A stretch of 64,000 nt of DNA from assembly GCA_023393115.1 (NCBI GenBank), contig JAEWMS010000011.1, positions 21,148-85,147 of the forward strand. Direction: 5' to 3'. Of this stretch, positions 1 through 8,823 are shown piece after piece. Positions within the stretch are counted from its first letter, which is position 1. Each line of letters starts with the position of its first letter. The notes below the pieces were generated by a model. That model did not search any database and had not been told where the DNA came from. It was given only the letters and a program-made list of their open reading frames with translations. Made by a program: the position numbers and the translations under genes. The stretch is from Bacillota bacterium (GTDB lineage Bacteria; Bacillota; Clostridia; Acetivibrionales; DSM-1351).

Positions 1-1397
1 ATGACAGTACCCTGGTCGTTCTGTTCGCCTTCTATTGATGCATCCAATCCCAGACACAATACCACCACATCACTGCGTTCTGCAGCAGAAACAGCCTCCT
101 TGATTCTATCCTCCGGAAGTGCCAGATCCTCTTCCCTGTTCATATGGAGATGGCTGCCCAACGCATACCATACTCTGGTATCGGGTGATACTCTGTTTCT
201 TATTCCGTCCAGAAGGGTTATACTATGTGAAGGTGTACCGCTGTAATTCGCTATTAATGCCAGATCGCTGGCTGCGTTGGGCCCAACAACTGCAATATTC
301 CTAATTTTTGAGGAATCAAGAGGCAGCAGACCGTCATTCTTCAATAGCACCATTGATTTTTTAGAGGCCTCAAGAGATAATGCGTTATGTTCCTTGCTAT
401 CATTTACCTCATAAGGAATGTTGTTATATTCACAGTCATCATCAAACATACCAAGTCTCATTCTGGTAGTTAATACTCTGACAGCCGAACGGTCAATATC
501 TTCTTCAGTTATCAACCCTTCTTTTAAAGCCAGAAGAAGCATAAGATACATGTTTCCACAATTAAGATCACAGCCGCTCTTAATTGCCAGTGCCACAGAT
601 TCGGTAGGAGTTTTTGTAACTCCGTGGCCTTCATGGAAGTCCTTTATAGCCCAGCAGTCCGACACAACATGTCCATCAAAGCCCCAGCCGTCTCTGAGAA
701 TATCCTTTAATAGGGTCTTACTTCCGTTACAAGGTTCTCCGTTTGTTCTGTTGTAGGCTCCCATTACCGCTTCAACTTTTGCTTCCTTAACAAGTGCCTC
801 AAAGGCAGGGAGATAGGTTTCATATAAATCCTGCTGTGAAACTACTGCATCAAAGTGATGTCTGTCATCCTCCGGTCCGCTGTGTACTGCATAATGTTTA
901 GCACAGGCGGCAGCTTTCAAATGCTTTCCGTCACCCTGAAGTCCCTTTACGAAAGCTACTCCAAGTCTCGAAGTAAGGTACGGGTCTTCTCCATAGGTCT
1001 CATGTCCCCGTCCCCACCTGGGATCTCTGAATATATTTACATTAGGTGACCAGAAGGTTATTCCCTTATATATATCACGGTCATCTTTTTTAGAACTTTC
1101 ATTATATTTTGCTCTTCCTTCTGTTGCAATAACATCGGCAATCTTACCAAGATATTCATCATCAAAAATAGCGGCAAGGCCTATCGCCTGAGGAAACACA
1201 GTTGCTACTCCGGCTCTTGCTACTCCGTGCAGTGCTTCATTCCAGTAGTTATATCTTGGTACACCAAGCCTTTCAACAGCCTGAGCATCATATCTCAGCT
1301 GGGCTGCCTTCTCTTCCAGAGTCATTCTGGATACCAGGTCAATGGCTCTTTCCTTAAAAGAAAGTGATTTATCTAAGTATTTTGGCTTTTCTTCCAT
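1..1397 (-). CDS. Glycoside hydrolase family 3 enzyme (beta-glucosidase/beta-xylosidase type), C-terminus cut by window edge
   Basis: About 465 codons are visible and no stop is reached, so the gene continues beyond base 1. The ATG at 1397 follows TAAGGAGG. The N-terminal part is a GH3 TIM barrel: FKERAIDLVSRMTLEEK near residue 15, NYWNEALHGVAR, DPRWGRGHETYGEDP, KHYAVHSGP, and the nucleophile region VVSDCWAI with Asp at residue 247. The start of the second GH3 domain is also present (KKSMVLLKNDGLLPL). No signal peptide is seen, so it probably acts in the cytoplasm on oligosaccharides imported by the transporter at 1930-5127, which is upstream on the same strand. The substrate (cello-, xylo- or other oligosaccharide) cannot be fixed from sequence. 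The 530 bp between permease and this gene hold a repeat element. Confidence 0.93.
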   Translation of the reverse strand, partial: MEEKPKYLDKSLSFKERAIDLVSRMTLEEKAAQLRYDAQAVERLGVPRYNYWNEALHGVARAGVATVFPQAIGLAAIFDDEYLGKIADVIATEGRAKYNESSKKDDRDIYKGITFWSPNVNIFRDPRWGRGHETYGEDPYLTSRLGVAFVKGLQGDGKHLKAAACAKHYAVHSGPEDDRHHFDAVVSQQDLYETYLPAFEALVKEAKVEAVMGAYNRTNGEPCNGSKTLLKDILRDGWGFDGHVVSDCWAIKDFHEGHGVTKTPTESVALAIKSGCDLNCGNMYLMLLLALKEGLITEEDIDRSAVRVLTTRMRLGMFDDDCEYNNIPYEVNDSKEHNALSLEASKKSMVLLKNDGLLPLDSSKIRNIAVVGPNAASDLALIANYSGTPSHSITLLDGIRNRVSPDTRVWYALGSHLHMNREEDLALPEDRIKEAVSAAERSDVVVLCLGLDASIEGEQNDQGTV

Positions 1398-1929
1398 ATT
1401 TGCCTCCTTATTTTTTGATTAAGATTTGAGAAAAATATATTTTAATGGTCTTAATATCAATTAAAAGTACTTCCGTACAAGCTTCAACAAATGGATTGCC
1501 CACAAAGTCAATGCTTGAAATAGTTGGGCTCATCGCAAATATTATTAGCCGTCGCAGCGACTCGACCATCCGGGTCTCGCGTGCTGCAGTATCAAAGTGA
1601 CATCCTGTCACTTTGCCGGCACTAATATTTGTGATTCACCTACAATTTCAGCATTAACTTTTAACCGGGCTTCCCATTTATTGAAGCTGTACTCGCGTAC
1701 TTTTATATAAAACGGCACTTACACTTAATAATGTTTATTCTCAATATAAACTAATATGAAATATAACTACGTTAAATATATCCAGCAGTTCGTTAACATA
1801 ATTTTACCAGTTAAGTCGAATCATTAGAATATAATTTTGAAACTTGTTTAATTAAAAATGACACTCGTTAAATAGATTTTCACATAGCGCATTCTCTGCG
1901 TTAATTTCTCAACAGACAACATAATCCCT
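1398..1929. other. Gene-free stretch between permease and GH3 gene
   Basis: No supported gene. It contains the palindromic repeat at 1464-1706 and an AT-rich part at 1710-1929 (on the minus strand, downstream of the permease stop). A 67-codon open frame on the minus strand (1408-1611) lies inside the repeat, has no good ribosome binding site, and is not called. Confidence 0.6.
1464..1706. repeat. Dispersed palindromic intergenic element, copy 1
   Basis: The ends are inverted relatives: CCGTACAAGCTTCAA on the left, and TTGAAGCTGTACTCGCG on the right. Inside is the hairpin AAAGTGACA/TGTCACTTT (1594-1614), followed by a run that aligns with 47411-47501. Shared blocks include CTTTGCCG, TCnCCTACAA, TTTTAACCG and the closing TGTACTCGCGTAC. 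In the second copy the hairpin is AAAGTTAC/GTAACTTT, that is, both arms of the stem changed together. Known family membership cannot be stated. Confidence 0.6.
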
Positions 1930-2784
1930 CTATCCCTTAACGGCGCCAACCACCAAGCTGTCCTGAACCTTTTTGCTCATAAATGCATAGATAATCAGTG
2001 TAGGAAGGGTCGCTACCATCAATCCGGCGCCTATTGGTCCCCAGTCAGTGGTATATTGGCCAGCCAGCGACTGAATGCCGACAGTCAAGGTCTTATACTT
2101 GACATCACTTATAAAAACAACTGCAAACATCAACTCGTTCCAGGCCTGAAGGAAAGTAAATATGGTTACTGTAGCTATGGATGGTTTCATTAAGGGCATA
2201 ATTATACTGAAGAATATCCTGTATATACTGCATCCGTCAATACAAGCTGCTTCTTCAAGCTCTCTGGGAAGGGATGACATGAATCCCGAAAATATCAGGA
2301 TGGCCATTGGAATTGCAAAAGCCGTATATGGTATAATCAAAGCCCAATAGGAATTAACCATTTTTAGAGTTCTTAACATGATAAATATGGGCAGTAAAGC
2401 TGAATGCAGCGGTACTGTCAAACCAAGAATAAAAAAGGAATTCATTTGTTTTTTGATCTTAAATACCATTCTTGTCAAGGCGTATGAAGCCATGACAGAC
2501 ATAATAACCGTTAATATAATAGTTATGGCTGTTACAATAACACTGTTTATAAAGTAACTTCCTACATTGCCTCCCAGAAATGCATTGCTGTAATTGGACC
2601 AGAGCCATTGCCTCGGAAGTCCCAAAGGGTTTCCACCGAAAATTTCAGAATTACTCTTTAGTGAAAATGTAAACATCCAATATAACGGGAATAGCTGTAT
2701 AAATGCGATCACAACGAGTGCAGCATACATCAGTACATTTGCTATTGTATGTTTCGAACCGCTTACTCCTGAAATTTTACTCAT
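1930..2784 (-). CDS. Carbohydrate ABC transporter permease (MalG-type)
   Basis: Second inner-membrane permease of a CUT1 sugar importer, about 284 residues with six predicted membrane segments. The EAA loop reads EEAACIDGCSIYRIF, followed by the IIMPLMKP stretch that contacts the ATPase. An ATG further up (2844) keeps the frame open, but it lies inside the upstream permease. The ATG at 2784 follows AGAAGGTG and sits only 2 bp after the previous stop, so it is preferred. It pairs with the permease at 2787 and the binding protein at 3790. No ATPase is encoded here; such systems commonly share an MsmK/MalK-type ATPase encoded elsewhere (family knowledge). Confidence 0.92.
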   Translation of the reverse strand: MSKISGVSGSKHTIANVLMYAALVVIAFIQLFPLYWMFTFSLKSNSEIFGGNPLGLPRQWLWSNYSNAFLGGNVGSYFINSVIVTAITIILTVIMSVMASYALTRMVFKIKKQMNSFFILGLTVPLHSALLPIFIMLRTLKMVNSYWALIIPYTAFAIPMAILIFSGFMSSLPRELEEAACIDGCSIYRIFFSIIMPLMKPSIATVTIFTFLQAWNELMFAVVFISDVKYKTLTVGIQSLAGQYTTDWGPIGAGLMVATLPTLIIYAFMSKKVQDSLVVGAVKG

Positions 2785-2786
2785 CT

Positions 2787-3674
2787 CTACGCACCTTCTC
2801 TTTCCCTGAACAGGAAACCTACCAGAATTGATAATACAAAGCATTCCAGGATAACAAATATGGCCATTGCACTGCCGTAACCATATTGATTCCCCTTGAA
2901 TATGGTACTTACCATATAAGTACCTATAACCTCACTGGCGTGGGCAGGCCCTCCGCCTGTCAAAACATAAACCAGATCAAATACCTTCAGCGCACCTGTG
3001 ACAGCAAATATTACCGAGACATTAAGTACAGGTTTTAGCATTGGTATTGTTATTTTCAAAGAAGTATTCCACCACGAAGAACCGTCTATTACTGCAGCTT
3101 CAAATACATCGGTGGAAATGGATTTTATTCCTGCATACATTAACAGCATATGATAGCCGATATATTGCCAGAGTATAGGAACAAAGGTTGCTCCCAACGC
3201 TTGTCTGGGATCTCCTAGCCATTCCTGTGTCCAGGTATCCAGGCCAATTGAACGGAGTAAGACATTTAATATACCGTAGTCGTAATTATATACTTTCATC
3301 CAGAGTTGACCGATAACAACAGTAGAAATAATAACGGGTATAAAATAAATTGTAACAAAGCTTTTTTCAAATCTTACTCCCTTTGATAATACAAGGGCTA
3401 AGAATAGTGAAATGGGAAGCTGAATAAATACTGAGGCTACGGCCAATATCAGAGAATTGACTGCTGCTTTGACAAATATGGAATCAGAAATGAGTCCCTT
3501 ATAGTTTTCAAAACCAATAAAGGTACCTTTACCAAAGCCGGACCATTCCTGTAAACTATAGTAAAATGACATTATTATAGGTATGATGATAATTGCAATA
3601 AACATAACCAAGGCCGGAAAAAGGAAAAATACTATGGCTTTCTTATTACTTAATACCCTATCCACAAAACTCAC
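2787..3674 (-). CDS. Sugar ABC transporter permease (MalF/UgpA-type)
   Basis: 295 residues, six membrane segments, start GTG at 3674 with a weak AAGAAAG site. The first membrane segment is FFLFPALVMFIAIIIIPI. The EAA-like loop EAAVIDGSSWWNTSLKITIPMLKP marks a binding-protein-dependent transport permease of the CUT1 group. It is translated after the binding-protein gene across a 115-bp gap that holds a hairpin (3724-3767), and it is followed almost without gap by the second permease. Its role is formation of the heterodimeric channel for an oligosaccharide. Confidence 0.92.
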   Translation of the reverse strand: MSFVDRVLSNKKAIVFFLFPALVMFIAIIIIPIIMSFYYSLQEWSGFGKGTFIGFENYKGLISDSIFVKAAVNSLILAVASVFIQLPISLFLALVLSKGVRFEKSFVTIYFIPVIISTVVIGQLWMKVYNYDYGILNVLLRSIGLDTWTQEWLGDPRQALGATFVPILWQYIGYHMLLMYAGIKSISTDVFEAAVIDGSSWWNTSLKITIPMLKPVLNVSVIFAVTGALKVFDLVYVLTGGGPAHASEVIGTYMVSTIFKGNQYGYGSAMAIFVILECFVLSILVGFLFREREGA

Positions 3675-3723
3675 TTCTTTCTTAACAGATTTTTATGCTT
3701 GTTCAAACCTCAGCAAAGTTTTT

Positions 3724-3767
3724 GGCGCCCATTAAAGCCAATATATATTTTGAATTAAATGGACGCC
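3724..3767 (-). promoter_or_regulatory. Intercistronic hairpin between binding-protein and permease genes
   Basis: Inverted repeat GGCG-C-CCATTAA with TTAAATGG-A-CGCC around an AT-rich loop. It lies just after the binding-protein stop on the minus strand and has no strong U-run. In maltose-type operons such hairpins keep binding-protein mRNA above permease mRNA; that role here is inferred. Confidence 0.6.
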
Positions 3768-3789
3768 TGTACAAAACTTCTGGGATTAT

Positions 3790-5127
3790 TTATTTGCCGT
3801 ACATTGATTGTAAGCTGTCTACGAACTTTTCGGGAGTTAGAGTGCCCATAAATAATTGCTGCAGCGCGTTCAGATAAGTTTCAGTATCTTTTCCTGATAG
3901 GAGTGTATCCCACCAGATAGTGAAGCCTTCAGCATCCTTTGTAAGGTCAACTACTTTAACTAGTGTTCCGGGCAATTTCGTTTCATCGACCCCCTGAACT
4001 TTCCAGGCAGGCATTGATGCGCCTGATATATATGATTCCTTTGCAAAATTTTCTGTAAAATACATCAGGAATTTAACTGCTTCATCTTTATTCTTTGTAT
4101 TGGCATTAACCATTACAGCATCAACAGCTCCTCCCGTGAATTGCTTTGCATTTCCCTTACCGTCGGGTATTGCCGGGAAGGATATTACGCCGATTTTGCC
4201 TGCCACCTTGGAATCCTTTACATCTGCTTTTCCTGCTGCCCAGCTTCCTTTGAACATCATCGGAATTTTACCGTCATAGAATGGGACTTCAGCTTCATCA
4301 TTTGAAATACCTGCTGCACCCTTTGAAAAGGCACCTGCATCTATAAGCTCTTTAAATCTATTAGCTGCATTCAGGAACTCAGGATCTTTAAAGGAGCCCT
4401 GTTTTGTAAGAGTTTTTACTATTTTATCGGGTCCTGCCGCCCTTAATGCCATTACATCAAAGTACATTGCAATTGTCCATTTATCCTTACCTGAAACAGC
4501 CATTGGTGTAATGCCTTTTGATTTAAAGGCTTTTACAGCTGTTAATAACTCATCATAAGTGGTTGGAACTTTGACACCGTTTGTATCAAATAACTCAGTA
4601 TTAATGAATAACGCTCCTACTGAGAGAAAGAAAGGAACCCCATATATTTTATTGTTATAAGTTACATTGTTAAATGCACCGTTAACCAACTTATCCTTTA
4701 TATCCTGCGTAATATAGTCATCCAATGCCAGGGCTGAGTTCGAAGCAATAAACGGTTCTGAGAAACCACCTCCCCAGGTTGAGAAAAGATCAGGCAATTC
4801 ATTTGCCGCAGCCATTGCCTTAATCTTTGTCTTATAGGCTTCATTCTCATTTGTATCAACTGTGATCCTTACATGGGGATTATCGGTCTGATAGTCATCA
4901 ATAACTTTTTTTGCAGATGGGGTAAAAGGGTCTGTCGCTCCCCCCCAAATATGGCTAAATCTTAAATCAACTTTACCGGCACCCTGACCGACTTTTGACG
5001 TCCCGGCAGCTCCGGTATTGGTAGCAGTCCCCGTATTGTCCTGTGCTGGCTTTGAACATGCAGCCAAGCCAAGAGTTAATGCTACTGCCAATATAAATGC
5101 TACTCCTCTTTTAAGCATATTGTTCAT
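3790..5127 (-). CDS. Extracellular sugar-binding lipoprotein (SBP family 1)
   Basis: 445 residues. A lipoprotein signal peptide ends in LGLAAC with Cys24 as the lipidated residue, followed by a Thr/Gly/Ala-rich linker (to about 50), then a family-1 solute-binding fold (DLRFSHIWGGATDPF, LPDLFSTWGGGFSEPF, PMMFKGSWAAGKADV). ATG at 5127 follows AAGGAGGAG. It captures an oligosaccharide outside the cell and hands it to the two permeases downstream. First gene of the operon that ends in the GH3 gene. Specificity unknown; no regulator is adjacent in the window except the orphan kinase at 5736. Confidence 0.93.
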   Translation of the reverse strand: MNNMLKRGVAFILAVALTLGLAACSKPAQDNTGTATNTGAAGTSKVGQGAGKVDLRFSHIWGGATDPFTPSAKKVIDDYQTDNPHVRITVDTNENEAYKTKIKAMAAANELPDLFSTWGGGFSEPFIASNSALALDDYITQDIKDKLVNGAFNNVTYNNKIYGVPFFLSVGALFINTELFDTNGVKVPTTYDELLTAVKAFKSKGITPMAVSGKDKWTIAMYFDVMALRAAGPDKIVKTLTKQGSFKDPEFLNAANRFKELIDAGAFSKGAAGISNDEAEVPFYDGKIPMMFKGSWAAGKADVKDSKVAGKIGVISFPAIPDGKGNAKQFTGGAVDAVMVNANTKNKDEAVKFLMYFTENFAKESYISGASMPAWKVQGVDETKLPGTLVKVVDLTKDAEGFTIWWDTLLSGKDTETYLNALQQLFMGTLTPEKFVDSLQSMYGK

Positions 5128-5358
5128 TGTTACTCCTCCTTGAATTATGTTACTGTAAAAAATGCCAGTTAAAAGTGATGTTAAATAACAACAATATACA
5201 AATTATTATTAACAAAATATACGGAGTTATAGATATGCTTCCTATGAATTTTATGGAAAAAATAACGGTTTGCTATTCTATAGTTCTAAAGCCTGCATAA
5301 GTTTTTAACTTCTGGCCATGATAATATCTATTAACTTATATCAAAGAGGACAGTTTAG

Positions 5359-5655
5359 ATGGATGATAATAATCTTTTGCAATGCCCCAACTGTGGGAGT
5401 CACAATTTTCTCATAAAGTATGAAGCAACATATGTATATTCCTATAATGTTGATTCCAATGCACCCGGTTTGAAAAATACAGAAGAGTTTCTTCCTTTTA
5501 TGTATGATAAAAGAGAGCAGAAGGATGCACGCCAATTTCTGGAATGCAAAGAATGTTGCACGCAATTTCCATGCTATTTGAGCGGGTGGGATAATAAGAT
5601 AGGAATTCAGGAACTTCAACGAGCTGTAAATAATACTAATAATATTTTTGGATAA
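5359..5655 (+). CDS. Small zinc-ribbon-like protein, unknown function
   Basis: 98 residues. Two Cys pairs, CPNC near residue 9 and CKEC near residue 62, are the only clear motif and fit a zinc ribbon with a long insertion. No signal peptide or membrane segment. A moderate site, AGAGGAC, precedes the ATG. It stands divergent from the binding-protein operon and 80 bp before a histidine kinase. Role not recognised. Another frame on the opposite strand (5341-5619) is AT-driven and unsupported. Confidence 0.6.
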   Translation: MDDNNLLQCPNCGSHNFLIKYEATYVYSYNVDSNAPGLKNTEEFLPFMYDKREQKDARQFLECKECCTQFPCYLSGWDNKIGIQELQRAVNNTNNIFG

Positions 5656-5735
5656 TTTTTCTATTTGTAGAGGAATTTGTATAAATATGTAGAACTCTTA
5701 AGTAGTGTTCAAATTTATTTAAAGGAGACACTATT

Positions 5736-7253
5736 ATGAGTATATATAAACAAGAAGATGATGTACTTGTATTTAAAGATTTGTTCAATAAGTACTCCAT
5801 GGAAATACATGAGCAAATTCTAAAAAGAAATTCCACCAGGACCAAAAAAGTTTTATTTACTCTGCTACTTGTAAATAGTATACATGTACTTACCGACTTC
5901 TTGCACCTTAATAAAACGTGGTCCTTTTTTCCTGTTTCTAGAGATGTTTTTCTCTTGCACCTGGGCTTCCTGCCTATTCTTTTTATTTATCTTATTCTTT
6001 ATTCCTTTAAATTTACGAATGATAATATATACCGTTATATTAATTTATCTTTTATTTTTTCTATTATTGCCTGGGCAGAGTTATTAAGCCTTAGTACCCA
6101 AACCTTGCACAGTCATATCTCTGCTTATATGATTGTCTTGTTCTGTTTATCGGCACTGTACATTTTTACTCCTTTACAGAGTATCATTATGTTTCCTAGC
6201 TCTTATATTATCTTCGTAGCAGCCATATTGATTATGAATGTTTCGTCTTCAATACCTTACGTCGAAATAATAAATTCTTTATTTGTTACCTCTATCTGCC
6301 TATTGGTTTCAATTGTCAACTATACTACCTTCAGAAAGTATGTTGTGAATGATCAGATTATAAAAAATAAAAATAACGAAATCGCTCTGCTTAATCATGA
6401 ACTGGTAAATAAGGTTCAATCCCAAACCGCTGAGCTAATTAAGATGAACTCCAGTCTCGAGCTTGAAAAGCTCAGAGTCTCGTTATTTTCCAACATCTCT
6501 CATGAGTTTAAAACCCCGATAAACGTTATATTGTCGGCCGAACAGCTTCTGGAGTACAAGCTGAAGGATGATCAAAGTCAAGTTCCCACCTCCAGTATAA
6601 AGAAATATATGTTTTCCATAAAGCAAAACTGCTACAGATTAATACGCCTTGTTTCAAACATCATCGACATAAACACCATTGATTGCGGGAGCATGGATCT
6701 TTACCTGGAAAACAAGGACATTGTAAAGGTTACTGAAGATATTGTTCTATCGGTAGCCGATTATGTTAAAAACAAAAATATATCCTTGATATTTGATACT
6801 GAAATGGAAGAGAAAGTGATTGCCCTTGATCAGGATAAAATCGAGAGAGTGATTTTAAACCTTCTGTCCAATGCAATTAAATTCACTCCTACCGGCGGTT
6901 TTATAACTGTTAACATATACGATCATATCAAAAATGTGGCTATTTCGGTTAAGGATACCGGGATAGGTATTCCGTCCGAGCTTCAATCAGCCATTTTTGA
7001 CAGGCTTGTTCAGGTTGACCGTTCCTTTACAAAGAGGTCGGAAGGCAGTGGTATCGGGCTCGCCATTGCAAAATCCATCGTTGATATTCACAAAGGTAAT
7101 ATTTATGTTAACAGCAAACTGGGCGAGGGCAGCGAATTTGTTGTGGAGCTTCCGGTCTATACTATAGATGGCGCAGTTACAGAAGTAGCCGCTGTGAGGG
7201 AACAGGACAGAATTGAAAAAATAAAAATCGAGTTTTCAGACATTTACTTATAA
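5736..7253 (+). CDS. Membrane sensor histidine kinase, orphan
   Basis: 505 residues. The N-terminal third has about six membrane segments (roughly 38-200, MASE-like). A coiled linker follows at 205-245, then a HisKA domain with phospho-acceptor His256 in FSNISHEFKTPINV, and a HATPase domain with N box (NLLSNAIKFTP), G1 (DTGIGIP) and G2 (GSGIGLAIAKSI). Start ATG after AAAGGAG. No response regulator lies next to it, so the partner is encoded elsewhere. The sensed signal is unknown; the sensor part has no periplasmic loop long enough for a binding domain, suggesting a membrane or intramembrane cue (inference). Confidence 0.92.
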   Translation: MSIYKQEDDVLVFKDLFNKYSMEIHEQILKRNSTRTKKVLFTLLLVNSIHVLTDFLHLNKTWSFFPVSRDVFLLHLGFLPILFIYLILYSFKFTNDNIYRYINLSFIFSIIAWAELLSLSTQTLHSHISAYMIVLFCLSALYIFTPLQSIIMFPSSYIIFVAAILIMNVSSSIPYVEIINSLFVTSICLLVSIVNYTTFRKYVVNDQIIKNKNNEIALLNHELVNKVQSQTAELIKMNSSLELEKLRVSLFSNISHEFKTPINVILSAEQLLEYKLKDDQSQVPTSSIKKYMFSIKQNCYRLIRLVSNIIDINTIDCGSMDLYLENKDIVKVTEDIVLSVADYVKNKNISLIFDTEMEEKVIALDQDKIERVILNLLSNAIKFTPTGGFITVNIYDHIKNVAISVKDTGIGIPSELQSAIFDRLVQVDRSFTKRSEGSGIGLAIAKSIVDIHKGNIYVNSKLGEGSEFVVELPVYTIDGAVTEVAAVREQDRIEKIKIEFSDIYL

Positions 7254-7275
7254 TACCCGATCTCTTTTATCTTTA

Positions 7276-8694
7276 CTATATACTATCCGGTAAAAGGTAG
7301 TTATTTAAAGTACTTTCAAATATATCTATTCCTTTTAGTATCTCTTGTTCATTCAAATGGCCATAGCCTAAAAGGAGTTTGTTTGTATGAATACCCTTTT
7401 TTATACAGTGATGTTCAACAGGTATAATTTTAACACCCTTCTCTATGCATATTTTTCTGAAGCTATCACTGCTAGTTGTTAACGGTACAGTTGAAGCAAA
7501 TTGTATTGTCATGTGAAGTCCGGCCTCGTCCCCAATAATTGTAAGGTTATCATTGTATCTCTCCAGAAGTGCATTTCTCATGACCTCTCTTCTGAGACTA
7601 TAAACCCTTCTCATGTTTTTAACATGTTTGTCAAATTTCCGCGAGGCCATAAGTTCTGTCAGAGCTGTCTGCTCTAAGGATGGGTTTTGAACGTCGGTAT
7701 AAGTTCGAATTTTTCTCCATTGGGAATGAAACTTGCGAGGAAGAATAACATATCCTATTCTCAGTGACGGAAAAAGTGTTTTACTGAAGGTTCCTACATA
7801 TATTACCCGCTGTGGATCCATACTGAACAAGGGAGAAACCGGTTCGCCGCCGTATCGGAATTCACTGTCATAGTCGTCTTCAATTACGTACATATCGTTC
7901 TCCCGTGCAAATTTCATCAGCTTTGTACGTCTTCCGGCAGGCAGAATTCCTCCCAGCGGGAACTGGTGTGAGGGCGTAACGTATATCGCACAAGCATCGG
8001 TGTGATTTGAAAGGTATTCAACTTGAAGGCCTTGTTGATCTGCCGGAACCGGAATCACTGAGATACCTTTCTGAATAAAGGTCTGATACATTCCCATATG
8101 ACAGGGGTCTTCCATAATAAATCGCTGCCCCCTAACACTTAGAAGTTCAGCTATCATATGCAGTGCGTGAGTAGCGCCCGCAGTTATAAAAATGTCGTCA
8201 GGATCAACGTTGATTCCGCGGCTTCTGTACAACCATGCCGATATTTCCCGCAGTAGCGCAGGCTCACCCTGTGGGCCGGTGTAGCCAAGACGTTCCAGCG
8301 GCATTGTCCCTGCTGCCTTATTGAGCAGCTGCTGCCACAGATACCTCGGAAACAGTCTCAGGTCAGGACGGCCGGTTCTGAAATCGGCAGCATGAACCTG
8401 GGCGGGCGCAGAACTACGGTTTTCCTTTGCTTCGGCAGTCACCTCAATATGTAACCCTTCAGAAACCCGTGTAAGTGCTCCCTGCTGACTCTTGATATAG
8501 CCTTCGGTTATTAGCATATCGTATGCCTGACATACTGTGTTTCGCGACACATTCAGTCTTTTCGCCATTTCGCGGGTCGAAGGCATAACTTCATTAGACT
8601 TGATTTCCCCGCTTAATATCCGCGTTATGATTTGCTTGTAAATCTGGCGCCAAAGCGGCAGTTCACTCTCACGATGAATATCGATTCCCCACAT
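7276..8694 (-). CDS. MocR/PdxR-type transcriptional regulator (GntR HTH fused to aminotransferase fold)
   Basis: 472 residues. GntR winged helix at about 10-75 (PLWRQIYKQIITRILSGEIK, SRNTVCQAYDMLITEGYI). A class-I aminotransferase fold follows at about 110-465, with the PLP Lys in YVGTFSKTLFPSLR and the ligand motif VIEDDYDSEFRY. ATG at 8694 follows GAGGTTAAT. It is divergent from the EamA exporter at 8824, the arrangement seen for B. subtilis YcxD/YcxC. The ACTGGTA repeats between the two genes are its likely operator. The effector is probably PLP-linked or an amino compound (family knowledge). Confidence 0.92.
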   Translation of the reverse strand: MWGIDIHRESELPLWRQIYKQIITRILSGEIKSNEVMPSTREMAKRLNVSRNTVCQAYDMLITEGYIKSQQGALTRVSEGLHIEVTAEAKENRSSAPAQVHAADFRTGRPDLRLFPRYLWQQLLNKAAGTMPLERLGYTGPQGEPALLREISAWLYRSRGINVDPDDIFITAGATHALHMIAELLSVRGQRFIMEDPCHMGMYQTFIQKGISVIPVPADQQGLQVEYLSNHTDACAIYVTPSHQFPLGGILPAGRRTKLMKFARENDMYVIEDDYDSEFRYGGEPVSPLFSMDPQRVIYVGTFSKTLFPSLRIGYVILPRKFHSQWRKIRTYTDVQNPSLEQTALTELMASRKFDKHVKNMRRVYSLRREVMRNALLERYNDNLTIIGDEAGLHMTIQFASTVPLTTSSDSFRKICIEKGVKIIPVEHHCIKKGIHTNKLLLGYGHLNEQEILKGIDIFESTLNNYLLPDSI

Positions 8695-8724
8695 ATTAAC
8701 CTCAATGAAATATTATTTAACTGG

Positions 8725-8767
8725 ACTGGTATAAATTGCGCCATACTGGTACTTTTACCATGCCAGT
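8725..8767. promoter_or_regulatory. Probable MocR operator in the divergent intergenic region
   Basis: ACTGGTA occurs at 8725-8731 and again at 8745-8751, exactly 20 bp (two helical turns) apart. An inverted half CCAGT follows at 8763-8767. MocR proteins typically bind two same-face direct repeats plus an inverted half between divergent genes, so assignment to the neighbouring regulator is likely. Confidence 0.65.
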
Positions 8768-8823
8768 TTTCTAAATAGAATTATATCATTGGAAACTAAT
8801 TAAGAGAAGTTGGGAGACCTTGT

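Noticed and set aside
1408..1611. 67-codon minus-strand open frame in the first repeat element
   Set aside because: No ribosome binding site and wholly inside a palindromic repeat; the other copy does not keep the frame.
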